Below, piece after piece: positions 48,020-58,838 of a stretch of DNA of 64,000 nt; within the stretch, counting starts at the first letter, position 1; each line of letters starts with the position of its first letter. Source of the DNA: Sodalis praecaptivus (lineage in GTDB: Bacteria; Pseudomonadota; Gammaproteobacteria; Enterobacterales; Enterobacteriaceae); assembly GCF_000517425.1 (NCBI RefSeq), contig NZ_CP006569.1, positions 4,082,760 to 4,146,759 on the forward strand, in the 5' to 3' direction. A program made the position numbers and the translations under genes. The notes beneath the pieces were generated by a model. That model saw nothing but the letters and a program-made list of their open reading frames with translations, made no database searches and was not told the origin of the DNA.

Positions 48020-48685
48020 ATGAAAACAGCATTGCTATTTGGCGCCAGCGGATTAGTGGGCGGAAATCTTTTGTCCATCTTGTTAGGTCATCGCGCCTAC
48101 GGGCAGGTCATTGCGGTAGTGAGGCGAGAGCTGCCGCTGCGCCATCCGCAGTTGATTCAACTCATCGGCGATATCGACACGCTGCCCGCGCAGGCGGACG
48201 CGCTGGCGGCGCAGGATGTGTTTATCGCGCTCGGGACGACGCGCAAAAACAGCCCCGATCGGCGAGACTATTACCGCATCGATCATGATTATCCCCTGCT
48301 GGCGGCGCGGCTGGCCCTCGAACAGGGCGCGCGTTCGCTATCGCTGGTGTCAGCGGTGGGCGCGAGCGTCGGCTCTTACGCGTCGTATCTGCGTATTAAA
48401 GGGGAAACGGAACGGGATATTATTGCCCTACGCGCGGCGCAGACGCATCTATTTCAGCCCGGCATGATCCTGGGCGAGCGACAAGAGCGCCGCCCGCTGG
48501 AGAGAGGGCTCAACCGCGTTTGGCCGCGGCTGGATCCGCTACTGCGGGGACGGGCGAAAAAATACCGCGCCATAACGGCGGCGGATATCGCGGCGGCGAT
48601 GGTTGCCGCCGCGCAGCTCTCCACAGACGAAGTGATGATTTACACCTGGCAGGAAATGCGGAGCTTAGCGCTGGCGGCCCACTGA
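48020..48685 (+). CDS. NAD(P)-binding Rossmann oxidoreductase (TIP30/epimerase-like)
   Basis: The protein has about 221 residues. The N-terminus ALLFGASGLVGGNLLSILL is a glycine-rich NAD(P) loop (G-x-S-G-x-V-G). Further family blocks are QDVFIALGTTRKNSPDRRDYYRIDHDYPLLAARLALEQGARSLSLVSAVGAS and YLRIKGETERDI (Tyr and Lys). It resembles the HTATIP2/TIP30-like group found between ygiD and ribB in some enterobacteria. ATG 48020 has GAGG about 7 bp upstream, so I reject the TTG at 47999. Substrate is unknown. Confidence 0.85.
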   Translation: MKTALLFGASGLVGGNLLSILLGHRAYGQVIAVVRRELPLRHPQLIQLIGDIDTLPAQADALAAQDVFIALGTTRKNSPDRRDYYRIDHDYPLLAARLALEQGARSLSLVSAVGASVGSYASYLRIKGETERDIIALRAAQTHLFQPGMILGERQERRPLERGLNRVWPRLDPLLRGRAKKYRAITAADIAAAMVAAAQLSTDEVMIYTWQEMRSLALAAH

Positions 48686-48709
48686 CGCCCCCCTGCCCTG
48701 CCAGGACGG

Positions 48710-49363
48710 TCAGCTTACTTCGCGCGCCAGAGCGCGACGATAGGTCACCAGATCTTCAATGGTGAGCACCGGCATGCCGTGGTGCCGGGCGAAGGCCACA
48801 ATTTCCGGCGCATGCGCCATAGTGCCATCGTCATTGGTCACTTCGCACAGCACGCCCGCCGGCTTCAGGCCGGCGAGGGTGGTTAAATCCACGGCCGCTT
48901 CGGTATGACCGCCGCGCACCAGTACGCCGCCCGGCTGCGCGCGCAGGGGAAACACATGCCCAGGACGGTTAAGATCGGTGGGTTTGGCGTTATCTTTGAT
49001 GGCGGCCCGAATTGTCGTCAGGCGATCGGCGGCGGATACCCCGGTGCTGACCCCTTCAGCGGCTTCGATAGTGACGGTAAACGCCGTCTGATAATGACTG
49101 CTGTTGCGTTCAACCATCATCGGCAGCGCCAATTGCTGGCGGCGCTCTTCGGTCAGGCACAGGCACACGATACCGCTGCCGTGGCGGATGGTTAGCGCCA
49201 TCTGCTCAACGGTCATGTTTTCCGCGGCGAATATCATATCGCCTTCATTTTCACGATCTTCATCGTCCAGTACCAGTACTCCGCGGCCGTTGCGCAGCGC
49301 CTCCAGCGCGTTTTCCACGCGTTGGAGCGGAGAACCGAATTCGGAAAGAAGCGTCTGATTCAT
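48710..49363 (-). CDS. ribB: 3,4-dihydroxy-2-butanone-4-phosphate synthase RibB
   Basis: The 217-residue protein, as in E. coli, has [18 protein letters not shown] (acidic loop binding Mg2+), [14 protein letters not shown], and [35 protein letters not shown] with the catalytic residues. It makes the four-carbon precursor of riboflavin from ribulose-5-P. ATG 49363 gives the correct family length. The leader holds an FMN riboswitch and a terminator. Confidence 0.97.
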   Translation of the reverse strand: MNQTLLSEFGSPLQRVENALEALRNGRGVLVLDDEDRENEGDMIFAAENMTVEQMALTIRHGSGIVCLCLTEERRQQLALPMMVERNSSHYQTAFTVTIEAAEGVSTGVSAADRLTTIRAAIKDNAKPTDLNRPGHVFPLRAQPGGVLVRGGHTEAAVDLTTLAGLKPAGVLCEVTNDDGTMAHAPEIVAFARHHGMPVLTIEDLVTYRRALAREVS

Positions 49364-49434
49364 GGTAAATAAAACCTCATAATTGATATGGATTACCAGA
49401 ATCAGGGCAGACTTAGGAGCGGCCGCGAGCGGGC

Positions 49435-49477
49435 CAAAAAATAACGATAGCGGGCCATAGCCCGTTTGGACGTCGTT
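49435..49477 (-). terminator. ribB leader intrinsic terminator (riboswitch expression platform)
   Basis: On the minus strand, AACGA ... CGGGC-TATG-GCCCG ... TCGTT forms a nested hairpin directly followed by ATTTTTT. It lies just downstream of the FMN aptamer and before ribB, as expected when FMN binding ends transcription early. Confidence 0.82.
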
Positions 49478-49479
49478 AC

Positions 49480-49629
49480 TCTCTCCCATCCGGACTATCA
49501 CCGTCGGCCCCGGAATTACACCGGATCTGCTGACCTCAGATTGCACGCAACCTGAGCGCTCGCGGGCTTCCTGTGCAATAATTTAGCCAGGTTTACCGCC
49601 GGTGGGGAATTGCACCCCGCCCTGAGAAT
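49480..49629 (-). ncRNA. FMN riboswitch (RFN element) of ribB
   Basis: The minus strand shows the RFN consensus in order: TCTCAGGGCGGGGTGCAATT, CCCACCGGCGGTAAAC, AGCCCGCGAGCG, GTCAGCAGATCCGGTGTAAT, TCCGGGGCCGACGGTGATAG and TCCGGATGGGAGAGA. These blocks make the P1-P6 junction that binds FMN. High FMN should shut off ribB through the following terminator. Boundaries are approximate by a few bases. Confidence 0.95.
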
Positions 49630-49762
49630 AAGCAGAAATACTATAGCGCCAACCCGCTGCCGAGGCAATTAGCAAACGCATAATTTCAATGAATGCTTTT
49701 GTTTCCACTCAGGGGGAACTGGCATTACACTTAATGCATTCTGACCAGTTAGGGAACCGACG

Positions 49763-50191
49763 ATGATTGATCCAAAGAAACTTGAACAGCTTGCCCGCCA
49801 GGTGCAGGAATCGCTGCCGAAAGGCATTCGCGATTTGGGCGACGACGTGGAAAAAAAGATCCGTCAGGTGCTGCAAAACCAGTTCAGCCGAATGGACTTG
49901 GTCAGCCGCGAGGAATTTGACGTGCAGACCCAGGTGCTGTTGCGCACCCGAGAGAAACTGAGTCAATTGGAACTGCGCCTTAACGCGCTGGAAACCATGC
50001 CGAAAAGCGATCCGCTGGTCAGCCCGGCGGCGCCTGCCGGAGCCGCGGCGGGAGCGCCGGTGGCGGGAGCGAAACCCGCGGGCGTGAGCGGCGTGGACGA
50101 CACCACCAGCGTCTCCCCCGCGGAACAGGCGGTGCCGGAGGGCAGCGGTGCGGACGACAAGCCGGCCAAAGACACCTTCAAGAAGCTATAA
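49763..50191 (+). CDS. ubiK: Ubiquinone-biosynthesis accessory factor UbiK (YqiC)
   Basis: The first ~85 residues ([70 protein letters not shown]) are the UbiK fold, an amphipathic helix and a coiled coil that trimerises with UbiJ. The protein is 142 residues, longer than the usual ~100-115 because of an Ala/Pro/Gly-rich C-terminal tail ([22 protein letters not shown]). It is convergent with hldE. Confidence 0.92.
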   Translation: MIDPKKLEQLARQVQESLPKGIRDLGDDVEKKIRQVLQNQFSRMDLVSREEFDVQTQVLLRTREKLSQLELRLNALETMPKSDPLVSPAAPAGAAAGAPVAGAKPAGVSGVDDTTSVSPAEQAVPEGSGADDKPAKDTFKKL

Positions 50192-50209
50192 CGGCCCTAG
50201 CCCCTTGCG

Positions 50210-50239
50210 ACGTCAGCGGCAGCGATGCCCCGCTGACGT
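50210..50239. terminator. Hairpin between ubiK and hldE
   Basis: ACGTCAGCGG (50210-50219) and CCGCTGACGT (50230-50239) are perfect 10-bp complements with a 10-nt loop in the gap between two convergent genes. No U-tract on either side. Confidence 0.6.
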
Positions 50240-50280
50240 GCCGCTCGCCTCGACCAGGACGGCTCCCCCCGGCGCGCGCC

Positions 50281-51714
50281 TTATCCCCGCTCGCCGCGTT
50301 TAATGGCGTTGATGATATTGGTGGTGGAACAGCCGTCTTCAAAATTCAGCACCAGCACCTCGCCCCCGTTGTCCCAGACCTCCTTGCTGCCGGCGATCTG
50401 ATGCGGCTGATAGTCGCCGCCCTTGACCAACACATCCGGCAGCACGTCGGCAATTAGCCGCTGCGGCGTGTCCTCGCTAAAAGGCACCACCCAGTCCACC
50501 GCCTCGAGCGCCGCCAGGACGGTCATGCGCTGCGCCAGAGGATTAACCGGGCGGCTTTCTCCTTTAAGACGCTTGGTGGAATCATCGCTGTTTACCGCCA
50601 CGATAAGCCGGTCGCCCAACCTGCGGGCGTTGGCGAGATAGCTGACGTGGCCCGCATGCAAGATGTCGAAAATACCGTTGGTCATCACCACCTTTTCGCC
50701 GCGCTGGCGCGCCAGCGCCACGGCCTGCTTTAATTCGCTTTCGGTCATGACGCCAAAGCCCGTTTCGGCGCGGCCGCGGATGGCGTTTTCCAGCTCGATG
50801 GGGCTGACGGTCGACGTACCCAATTTCCCGACCACCACGCCCGCCGCGGCATTGGCCAGAAAACAGGACTCCTCCAGGCTATTGCCAGCGGCCAGCGCGG
50901 CGGCCAGCACGCCAATGACCGTATCCCCGGCGCCGGTCACGTCGTAGACCTCCTGCGCCTGGGTCGGTAAATTCAACGGTTCTTTACCCGGCTGCAGTAG
51001 GGTCATCCCCTGCTCCGACCGGGTAATCAGCAGCGCCGAAAGCTGATAATCGGCGATAATTTTCATGCCGCGGCTCACCAGCGTTTCCTCATCTTTGCAA
51101 GCCCCTGCCACCGCCTCGAACTCGGACAGGTTTGGCGTCAGCAGCGTCGCCCCTTGATAGCGGCTGAAGTCGGTACCTTTCGGGTCGACAAGCACCGGCA
51201 CGCCGGCGGCCCGCGCCAGCGTAATCATCTCGCGCACGCGCGCCAGTGCGCCTTTTGCATAGTCGGACAGCACCAGCGCGCCGGTTTTCGGCAACGCGAG
51301 CTGGATACGCTCTAACATGGGAGCGGCGTCGACATCGTCGAAGCCCTGCTCGAAATCCAGGCGGATAAGCTGCTGATTACGTGATAACACCCGCAGCTTG
51401 GTTATTGTGGGATGGGTGGCAACGGCAACAAAATCGCAGGTCACCGCCACTTCGCTAAGCCGCGCGCCCAGGGCACGGGCGGCGTCGTCAATGCCGGTCA
51501 GCCCGACCAGGCGCGAATGGCAGCCCAGCGCGGCGATATTCATCGCGACGTTGGCGGCCCCGCCGGGGCGCTCCTCAATAGCGTCCACTTTTACGATAGG
51601 CACCGGCGCTTCCGGTGAAATCCGGCTGGTAGGACCGTACCAGTATCGGTCCAACATCACATCGCCCACGACCAGCACGCCCGCCCGGCGGAAATCAGGC
51701 AAGGTCACTTTCAT
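50281..51714 (-). CDS. hldE: Bifunctional heptose kinase/adenylyltransferase HldE
   Basis: The 477-residue fusion (E. coli 477) has two domains. Residues ~1-318 are a PfkB-type kinase with [17 protein letters not shown] and [17 protein letters not shown] (catalytic Asp). Residues ~345-477 are a nucleotidyltransferase with [16 protein letters not shown] (H-x-G-H) and [14 protein letters not shown]. Together they make ADP-D-glycero-beta-D-manno-heptose for LPS inner core. It lies downstream of glnE, as in E. coli. Confidence 0.97.
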   Translation of the reverse strand: MKVTLPDFRRAGVLVVGDVMLDRYWYGPTSRISPEAPVPIVKVDAIEERPGGAANVAMNIAALGCHSRLVGLTGIDDAARALGARLSEVAVTCDFVAVATHPTITKLRVLSRNQQLIRLDFEQGFDDVDAAPMLERIQLALPKTGALVLSDYAKGALARVREMITLARAAGVPVLVDPKGTDFSRYQGATLLTPNLSEFEAVAGACKDEETLVSRGMKIIADYQLSALLITRSEQGMTLLQPGKEPLNLPTQAQEVYDVTGAGDTVIGVLAAALAAGNSLEESCFLANAAAGVVVGKLGTSTVSPIELENAIRGRAETGFGVMTESELKQAVALARQRGEKVVMTNGIFDILHAGHVSYLANARRLGDRLIVAVNSDDSTKRLKGESRPVNPLAQRMTVLAALEAVDWVVPFSEDTPQRLIADVLPDVLVKGGDYQPHQIAGSKEVWDNGGEVLVLNFEDGCSTTNIINAIKRGERG

Positions 51715-51995
51715 CCACTCGCTCCAAAGAGATCCTGTTCAAGGGGCGCAATAATATCACAGGCGGGAGAAATTCGCCCCCTGCGGCGCCTGGCCCTTGC
51801 CCGCCCGCGCCCGCGCCGCGTAGTCGAACCCTTGCTGCGTACCGATGATGCGGGCAGCGCGCACCCGCGAACACTGAGCGCTTCCTGCCCACGGCGGCAT
51901 CGCTACGCAGCCAAGCCGCTGCCGTCAGCGGGCGTCGAGGGTATCACGGCCTGCAAAGACATGGCGCTCCGCGATTGCGGCAGCCACGGCGCCCC

Positions 51996-54809
51996 TCAGT
52001 CCAGCCATTGACGCCAGCAGCGGCCGATCAAGGCGCGCTCGCGGGCGAACTGCGATACCGGCACCCGACCGGGCAGCGCCTGCAGCGCCAGATGATGAAG
52101 GGTATCGCGCAGCGTGGTGTAACTGGCGCGCAGCCCATCGGCATCGTCGCCGTCAATAATCCCATGTTGGGCCATCAGCTCGAAGATACGCACATTATCC
52201 GACCAGCGCGTCAGTTCAGGCTTTTCGGCGGCGTGGCGCAGCACCAGATACTGCGCCAAAAACTCGATATCGGTAATACCGCCCTCGTCCGTTTTGATAT
52301 CAAAAACGTCAGATTGCTTACTGGCCAAATGTTGCCGCATCTTGGCGCGCATTTCACTGACCTCTCGGCGCAGCGTCGCGGGATCGCGCCCGCGGCACAA
52401 CACGCGGCGGCGAATAGCGTTAAACCCCTCTTGCAGAGCCGAGGTACCATAAACCATCCGCGCGCGCACCAGCGCCTGATGCTCCCAGGTCCAGGCTTCG
52501 TTGAGCTGATAATCCTCAAACGCCGCAAGCGTACTGACCAGCATACCGGCGGCGCCGGAGGGGCGCAGCCTGGCGTCCACTTCATACAGTACCCCCGCCG
52601 GGGTTCGGGTACTGAATAAATGCATCACCCGCTGCGCGAGCCGCAGATAAAATTGCCGGCCATCAATGACGCGTGGCCCGTCAGTGATGGCGTCATCCGG
52701 GCACTGATGTAAAAACACCAGGTCCAGATCGGAGCTATAGCCCAGCTCCCAGCCACCGAGTTTCCCATAGCCGATAACCGCAAATCCGGCGTCCTGGCCG
52801 GCGCCCAGATGCGAAGGACGCCCGTGACGTGCCACCATGGACTTCCACGCCTGCTGGATAACGGCGTGGATCATGGCTTCCGCCAAATACGTTAAGTGAT
52901 CGCTGACCTGCATCACCGGCAGCACGCCGGCAATATCGGCGGCGGCAATGCGCAGCTGCTGCGCCTGCTTGAATTGGCGCAGCGCCTCCAGCTGCTGCTC
53001 CTCGTCCTCTTCAGGCACCCGCAGCAAGTATTGGCGTAGCTCGTCGCCATAGGCCGACGGCGCCGGCGGGTGGTAGAGGGTGGCAGGATCGAGTAATTCA
53101 TCCAGCAGCAGCGGATGTCGCGCCAGCTGGCTGGCGATCATCGGCGACGCGGCGCACAGACGAATCAAGTGCCCCAGCGCGCCAGGGTACTCCAACAGCA
53201 GCTCCAGATAGGTGGTGCGGGAGACGATACTGAGCAGCACCGGCGCCAAGCGTTCAAACGCCACGTCCGCCGTGTCGCCATCGCCGATATGCGTCAGCAA
53301 CCGCGGCATCAGCGCGTCCAGCACTTCCCGCCCGCGCGGGCCGAGCGTGCGTTTCGCCACATCGCGACGGAAATCGGCGACATGCTGCGCCAGGCGGGGC
53401 CAGGGAATCCCTGCGACGTCGGCCTCCGACGCCTGCGACATCGGCTCCAGCCACAACGCCGCCGCGGCGCCGGGCGTATCATTATCTTCGGCGTCGGGCG
53501 CATCATCGCCTATGAGCTCATCAAACACCGCCCTCACCGCCTGCATATGGGCGGCCAGCCTCCGGGTGAGCTGCGGCCAGTCCGCCTCGTCCATACCCCA
53601 GGCCAGACGCGCCTGATTGAGCGCGTCGGCGGGCAGCGTTTGGGTCTGCTGGTCGTTGATGCCCTGCAACAGGTTTTCCAGCCGCCGCAGGTAAAGATAA
53701 GCTGCGCCCAGGCGCGCGCTTTGCGCCGGCGCGAGCAGACCCAGTTCGCCTATTGCCGCAAGCGTCGGCAACAGCGCGCGCGCCTGGAGGCGCGGTTCGC
53801 GGCCGCCGCGGATCAATTGAAACACCTGGGCGATAAACTCTATTTCACGGATACCGCCGGCGCCCAGTTTGATATTGTCCTTCAACCCGCGCCGCCGCAC
53901 CTCCCGGGCGATCATCTGTTTCATATTACGCAGCGACTGGATAACGCTGAAGTCAATGTAGCGGCGGAAGATAAAAGGACGCAGCATACTGCGCAGTTCC
54001 TGGCTATAGCGATCGCCGTCGCCGCCCATCAGCCGCGCCTTTATCATCGCATAGCGTTCCCAGTCCCGGCCCTGCTCTTGATAATAGTCTTCCAGCGCAG
54101 CAAAGCTCAGTACCAGCGGCCCGCTGTCGCCGAACGGCCGCAATCGCATATCCACCCGATAAACAAAACCGTCGACGGTAGGCTGGTCGAGCGCCTTAAT
54201 CACCCGTTGACCGAGCCGGGTAAAAAACTGGGCGTTATCCAGCTCGCGGCGGCCGCCGCGGGTGAAACCGTTTTCTGGGTAAGCGAATATCAGATCGATA
54301 TCGGAGGAGAAATTCAGCTCACCGCCGCCCAATTTGCCCATGCCCAAAATCAGCAGCGGCTGAGGGGTCCCGTCGGCGCCGCAGGGCGTACCCCATTCGC
54401 GACAACACGCCTGCCACAGCCAGTCGCGCGCGGCGATAATCAGGGTTTCCGCCAGCTGGCTGAGCTGGGTCAGCGTTTCGCCGGTGTCACACAGGCCGAG
54501 GATCTGCGCCCAGCCGATACGCACCAGCGTACGGCGCCGGAACAGCCGCAGCTCGCGCATTAGCGCGGTCTCATCATCCACCGCCGCCAGGCGAGAGGCC
54601 AACAGTCCGGCATAATCCCGCCACTCGCCCGGTCGAGGCGGCTGCGCCGCCAGCTCCTGCAGCCATGCCGGATGAGTTATCAGCGCGTCGCTGATGAAAT
54701 CGCTCATGGCCAGCGCAGAGATGGCTGCGTCGTCCGCCGGCGCCGGCAATGCGGCCGCCGTCTGCTGCCCTTGCTGTTGCAGGATCGGCGGTAGAGGTCG
54801 CGTCATCAT
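51996..54809 (-). CDS. glnE: Glutamine-synthetase adenylyltransferase / adenylyl-removing enzyme GlnE
   Basis: The protein has 937 residues (E. coli 946). It has two nucleotidyltransferase domains, each with G-x-G-K-L-G-G and an S-S-D-x-D-L motif: [20 protein letters not shown] near 176 (adenylyl removal) and [20 protein letters not shown] near 675 (adenylylation). The PII-sensing linker lies between. It adjusts glutamine synthetase activity with nitrogen supply. Two adjacent ATGs (54809, 54806) can start it. An antisense frame covers much of it, a GC-rich shadow only. Confidence 0.96.
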   Translation of the reverse strand: MMTRPLPPILQQQGQQTAAALPAPADDAAISALAMSDFISDALITHPAWLQELAAQPPRPGEWRDYAGLLASRLAAVDDETALMRELRLFRRRTLVRIGWAQILGLCDTGETLTQLSQLAETLIIAARDWLWQACCREWGTPCGADGTPQPLLILGMGKLGGGELNFSSDIDLIFAYPENGFTRGGRRELDNAQFFTRLGQRVIKALDQPTVDGFVYRVDMRLRPFGDSGPLVLSFAALEDYYQEQGRDWERYAMIKARLMGGDGDRYSQELRSMLRPFIFRRYIDFSVIQSLRNMKQMIAREVRRRGLKDNIKLGAGGIREIEFIAQVFQLIRGGREPRLQARALLPTLAAIGELGLLAPAQSARLGAAYLYLRRLENLLQGINDQQTQTLPADALNQARLAWGMDEADWPQLTRRLAAHMQAVRAVFDELIGDDAPDAEDNDTPGAAAALWLEPMSQASEADVAGIPWPRLAQHVADFRRDVAKRTLGPRGREVLDALMPRLLTHIGDGDTADVAFERLAPVLLSIVSRTTYLELLLEYPGALGHLIRLCAASPMIASQLARHPLLLDELLDPATLYHPPAPSAYGDELRQYLLRVPEEDEEQQLEALRQFKQAQQLRIAAADIAGVLPVMQVSDHLTYLAEAMIHAVIQQAWKSMVARHGRPSHLGAGQDAGFAVIGYGKLGGWELGYSSDLDLVFLHQCPDDAITDGPRVIDGRQFYLRLAQRVMHLFSTRTPAGVLYEVDARLRPSGAAGMLVSTLAAFEDYQLNEAWTWEHQALVRARMVYGTSALQEGFNAIRRRVLCRGRDPATLRREVSEMRAKMRQHLASKQSDVFDIKTDEGGITDIEFLAQYLVLRHAAEKPELTRWSDNVRIFELMAQHGIIDGDDADGLRASYTTLRDTLHHLALQALPGRVPVSQFARERALIGRCWRQWLD

Positions 54810-54876
54810 CGAACAAACTCCTTGCAGACAAACAGGGCTTAACGGCGGCGCGGTGGCCGCTAACGCATTTTTGCCG

Positions 54877-56172
54877 CTATTTTAGCCAGAATCCCACCTG
54901 CGCCAGCGCTTGCCGACGCAAATGTTCCCTATCCTCGGGTCCTTGCTGCACGATTGATTGATGCAGCGCTTTCCAGTGCATCAGATAGGCCACGACCTCG
55001 GTCGGCCGATAGGCGCCGGATAAGACATGAAAGGCCATCAGCCGCCGTTCCAGCCGCGGCAACTGTTGCAGGTATTCTTCATCGGACAGCGTGCGGCCGA
55101 ACGCGACCTTCAATTCCGCGCCGCAGCGCGCAAGCGTCATGTCGGCGAACTGCCGGTAGGCGCCGGCGAGTTTTTTGCGTGTAGCCTCATCGGCGGTATT
55201 CTGCCAGACGCTGAACATTAGCCAAGAGGTCAACGCCAGTTTGGTTTGCAGATAGACGGGCAGATAACAGATCGCCTGCGGATCCGCCCGTTCGGCGGCG
55301 ATTAACGGCATAATATCCGCCAGCAGCGCGCGCAGCGCGGTCGTCGCTTTCCGGCGCACCAGGTTACCCATTACGCGGAAGGTCTCGCGTATCAGCGTGA
55401 TACCCTCCATCACGCCGACCTTGGCCTGCGGATCGTCGCGCAGCCAGAGCTCCTCATGGTATTGCCAATGATCCAGCGCCAGATGCAGCGCCGCGCTCAT
55501 TCCCTCCTCCACCGTCGCCCGCGCGGCGGGATTAAGCAGCGGCAGCGGCCGGATGGCGCGCGCAGGATTTCCCCGCTGAAGATGATAACCGCGCGCGGCC
55601 TTGCTCAGGCTACCCAAACGAAGGCCGCCGGCATCGCTCAGTGTCCTGGCGAAGGTAAATAGATCGCGCGCGTTGCCGCTCAGCAACTCCATTTCCAGTT
55701 CGCAGATCGGCTCGCTGAGAGAGCCAGCGCTGACCTCACCTCGATCCAGCGCGACCTCGATTTGGCTTTCACCCTGCGTCACCCGCCATTTCTCACGCGC
55801 GAAATCGGTGGTGAACAGCGGCTTAAGGCGCGATTGCAGCGCGGCGGGACTCAGCCCTTCCGGCCACGCCTGCGCCGGCAGCCGTTGCAGTTCCAGCATC
55901 GGCCCCGGCAGCGGCACATTATATTCAGGGTGCTGATGTAATCCGCCGATAACCTGGCCAGCGGTTTTCATCGTCATCTCATATTGCCCGTCCACCTGAC
56001 GAATGCGTAACCCTATGCCGTGGCGGCGTAAATCAAAACCGTCCGTCTCAAAATAGGTATTGGTCAATTGCCGGAGCGCATGACCGTCATGGCCCGTCGC
56101 CGATAACCGCTGCCGCAGTGCGGGCAGCGTCTCGGGCTGCACGATAAATTTTAACTCGATTTCTTCATTCAT
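54877..56172 (-). CDS. ygiF: Inorganic triphosphatase YgiF (CYTH + CHAD)
   Basis: The protein has 431 residues (E. coli 433). The CYTH domain at ~1-200 starts with EIELKF (E-x-E-x-K). [22 protein letters not shown] supplies further acidic tunnel residues. The CHAD helical domain at ~210-430 has conserved His and Arg surfaces ([33 protein letters not shown]). It hydrolyses tripolyphosphate and is in the glnE/hldE order of E. coli. It is divergent from ygiM. Confidence 0.95.
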   Translation of the reverse strand: MNEEIELKFIVQPETLPALRQRLSATGHDGHALRQLTNTYFETDGFDLRRHGIGLRIRQVDGQYEMTMKTAGQVIGGLHQHPEYNVPLPGPMLELQRLPAQAWPEGLSPAALQSRLKPLFTTDFAREKWRVTQGESQIEVALDRGEVSAGSLSEPICELEMELLSGNARDLFTFARTLSDAGGLRLGSLSKAARGYHLQRGNPARAIRPLPLLNPAARATVEEGMSAALHLALDHWQYHEELWLRDDPQAKVGVMEGITLIRETFRVMGNLVRRKATTALRALLADIMPLIAAERADPQAICYLPVYLQTKLALTSWLMFSVWQNTADEATRKKLAGAYRQFADMTLARCGAELKVAFGRTLSDEEYLQQLPRLERRLMAFHVLSGAYRPTEVVAYLMHWKALHQSIVQQGPEDREHLRRQALAQVGFWLK

Positions 56173-56574
56173 AGTGTTATATGGCCATACCGGTGAAGTT
56201 CATTGACGCTTAAGCCATCCCTAGATGAGAGCAACCACTTGAGATGACAAGTGTTAACGCCTAATCATGGCCTTAATGGACAAAACGGACAAGCCCAACG
56301 GCACTTTTCGTGCCAGGCGTGGTCAAAAGTTTTCATCGCTTTTGACGCGTTTTGTCATTTTCACCCCTCACCACCGCCACCGGCGGCGAAGAGGGCACGC
56401 CGCGCCCGTAGCCGCGCGGCGCCGGCCCGTGGATGCCGGCCTCATCGTGTAGCGGCAGCGGCAACGGCCTGGCGCGGGTTCGAGAGTAAGAGTGTTCTCA
56501 TTTCGGACCCGACGTTGCGTCGTCACACTGAAGCCACTACTATCGTGCAACATTTGCTTAAAAATGACGGAATA
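56173..56574. other. Non-coding ygiF-ygiM divergent region
   Basis: About 400 bp without a gene. The ygiM frame is open from 56251, but the extra residues are Arg/Ala/Pro-rich and not part of the family. It contains one clear inverted repeat, listed separately. Confidence 0.5.
56322..56346. repeat. GTCAAAAG / CTTTTGAC inverted repeat
   Basis: Perfect 8-bp arms at 56322-56329 and 56339-56346 around a 9-nt spacer, in the divergent ygiF/ygiM control region. This could be an operator or a weak transcript-end stem. No known regulator matches. Confidence 0.55.
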
Positions 56575-57195
56575 ATGCTGAAATTACGCCATATTTACTT
56601 CGCCGCGCTCGGTCTGGGTCTCGCCTGCGCCGCCAGCGCTGACGAGCAACGTTATGTTTCCGACGACCTGCTGACCTATATACATAGCGGCCCGGGCAAC
56701 CAATATCGCATTGTCGGCACCTTGAATTCCGGCGACGCCGTTACGCTTATCGGCCAAAACGACGACGCCGGCTTTGCGCAGGTGCGCGATGAAAAGGGTC
56801 GCACCGCATGGATCCCGCTGGACCAGTTGAGCGCCCAGCCCAGCCTGCGCACCCGGGTGCCGGCGCTGGAGCAGCAGGTGCAGGATCTGACGCAAAAGCT
56901 CAATACCCTCGATGCCAGCTGGAATCAGCGCACCGCCGACATGCAGAAAAAAGTGGCCACCAGCGATGGCGTTATCAATGATCTCAAGAAGCAGAATCAG
57001 GCGCTGAAGGATCAACTCACGACGGCACAGAAAAAAGTCAACGCGGCGGCGGTTCAGCTTGACGATAAACAGCGCACCATTATCATGCAGTGGTTCATGT
57101 ATGGCGGCGGCGTGGCCGGCGTTGGCCTGCTGTTGGGCCTGTTGCTGCCCCATATCATTCCCCGCCGCAAAAAAGACAACCGCTGGATGAACTGA
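56575..57195 (+). CDS. ygiM: SH3-domain membrane protein YgiM
   Basis: The protein has 206 residues, the same as E. coli YgiM. The signal is MLKLRHIYFAALGLGLACAASA, then an SH3b fold (YVSDDLLTYIHSGPGNQYRIVGTLNSGDAVTLIGQNDDAGFAQVRDEKGRTAWIPLDQL). A long coiled coil follows (about 100-165), then a C-terminal membrane helix (WFMYGGGVAGVGLLLGLLLPHII) and a basic tail. The SH3b domain probably binds peptidoglycan. ATG 56575 matches the family start. Confidence 0.93.
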   Translation: MLKLRHIYFAALGLGLACAASADEQRYVSDDLLTYIHSGPGNQYRIVGTLNSGDAVTLIGQNDDAGFAQVRDEKGRTAWIPLDQLSAQPSLRTRVPALEQQVQDLTQKLNTLDASWNQRTADMQKKVATSDGVINDLKKQNQALKDQLTTAQKKVNAAAVQLDDKQRTIIMQWFMYGGGVAGVGLLLGLLLPHIIPRRKKDNRWMN

Positions 57196-57296
57196 GCCGT
57201 GCGCCCGCTACGGCGCCGGTGAATCGCGCGCGAGATACGGCTACACTCAATGGATAGTACCGATAAAGGCAACACCGGCTTTGCCAGGAGTGAATT

Positions 57297-58544
57297 GTGA
57301 AAAAATATCTGGTGGGCGGCGCCGTGCGTGACGGTATCCTGCAGCTCCCCGTCACGGAAAGGGACTGGGTCGTGGTCGGCGCGACGCCGCAAGACATGCT
57401 GGCGCAGGGTTATCAGCAGGTCGGCAAAGACTTCCCGGTTTTCCTGCACCCGAAGAGCCGCGAAGAGTATGCGCTGGCGCGCACGGAGCGCAAATCCGGT
57501 CAAGGGTATACCGGTTTCATTTGCTACTCATCGCCGGAAGTCACGCTGGAAGAGGATTTGCGCCGTCGCGATCTCACCATCAACGCCATCGCCCGCGATG
57601 ACCAGGGCAATCTGATCGATCCCTATCAGGGGCAGCGCGATATCCGCCAGCGCTGGCTGCGTCATGTCTCCGACGCCTTCGGCGAAGATCCGTTGCGGGT
57701 GCTGCGGGTCGCCCGTTTTGCCGCGCGTTTTGCCCATCTGAATTTTCGCATTGCGCCGGAAACGCTGGCGCTGATGCAGCACATGACCAATGAGCTGCCG
57801 CTGTTGGCCCCCGAGCGGGTCTGGAAAGAGACCGAGCGGGCGCTGGCAACTCGTAACCCGCAAGTCTATTTTCAGGTGTTGCGCGACTGCGGCGCGCTGA
57901 AAACGTTGTTCCCGGAAGTGGATGCGCTGTTTGGCGTCCCTGCGCCGGCAAAATGGCATCCGGAAATCGATACCGGCATTCATACCCTCATGACGGTATC
58001 GATGGCGGCCCGGCTATCGGATGATATCGCGGTACGTTTCGCCACGCTTTGCCATGATGTGGGCAAAGCGCTGACCCCGCGCGAATTGTGGCCCAGTCAT
58101 CACGGCCACGGCCCGGCGGGGGTGAAAGTGGTGGAAGGACTGTGCCAACGTCTGAAAGTACCCAATCCGCTGCGTGATTTAGCGAAGATCGTGGCCCAAT
58201 ACCATGACCTGCTGCACGGCGCCGAGAGCCTGACGCCGAAGACGCTGGTAAAATTGTTCAGCGCCATTGATGTCTGGCGCCGGCCGGAGCGTCTGGAGCA
58301 AATGATCCTCGCCAGCGAAGCCGACGCCCGCGGACGTACCGGTTTTGAAAACCATCCCTATCCGCAGGGAGATTTCCTGCGCGAAGCGTTCCGCGTGGCT
58401 GCGTCGGTTATCGCCCGCGACGTTATCACGGCGGGATTCAACGGCGCCGAGATCGGCGAGGAGCTCACCCGGCGGCGCCAGCAGGCCCTGGCCAGTTGGA
58501 AGCGACAGCAGGCAAGCAGCGACACCGAAACCATTCAGGACTGA
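57297..58544 (+). CDS. cca: CCA-adding enzyme (tRNA nucleotidyltransferase) Cca
   Basis: The protein has 415 residues (E. coli 412). [14 protein letters not shown] (G-G-x-V-R-D), [14 protein letters not shown] and [27 protein letters not shown] form the nucleotidyltransferase head. [16 protein letters not shown] is the C-terminal HD phosphodiesterase/phosphatase site typical of gamma-proteobacterial Cca. It builds and repairs tRNA 3'-CCA ends. The start is GTG 57297, with CAGGAG 6 bp upstream. Confidence 0.96.
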   Translation: MKKYLVGGAVRDGILQLPVTERDWVVVGATPQDMLAQGYQQVGKDFPVFLHPKSREEYALARTERKSGQGYTGFICYSSPEVTLEEDLRRRDLTINAIARDDQGNLIDPYQGQRDIRQRWLRHVSDAFGEDPLRVLRVARFAARFAHLNFRIAPETLALMQHMTNELPLLAPERVWKETERALATRNPQVYFQVLRDCGALKTLFPEVDALFGVPAPAKWHPEIDTGIHTLMTVSMAARLSDDIAVRFATLCHDVGKALTPRELWPSHHGHGPAGVKVVEGLCQRLKVPNPLRDLAKIVAQYHDLLHGAESLTPKTLVKLFSAIDVWRRPERLEQMILASEADARGRTGFENHPYPQGDFLREAFRVAASVIARDVITAGFNGAEIGEELTRRRQQALASWKRQQASSDTETIQD

Positions 58545-58838
58545 GCCGTCGCCGTGGACGCTACGCCCAGGACGTCGACGGGCAGGCCCCCTGCCGAAGC
58601 AGTGCGCCACGCGGCCGCGAATAATGCCTAGCGCCTATCGGCGGCGTCCGCTGTACTGTTCCGCCTCGCCCCCGATCTGGCGTTATGACCACATCCCAGC
58701 GACGGGTTGGGCGCTTTTGCGCTCCTCGGCGACATCGACGCTTTATCGTTTGGCCGCCCACGCGCTAGGCGCGACGGCGGCGTTGGCCCCTATCGCTCGG
58801 CCGGCATCGGCGCAGCGAGAGCGGCCTATAACGTCCGA

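Noticed and set aside
53115-54563. 482-residue antisense frame across glnE
   Set aside because: A GC-rich codon shadow; glnE on the other strand has all its motifs and the correct length.
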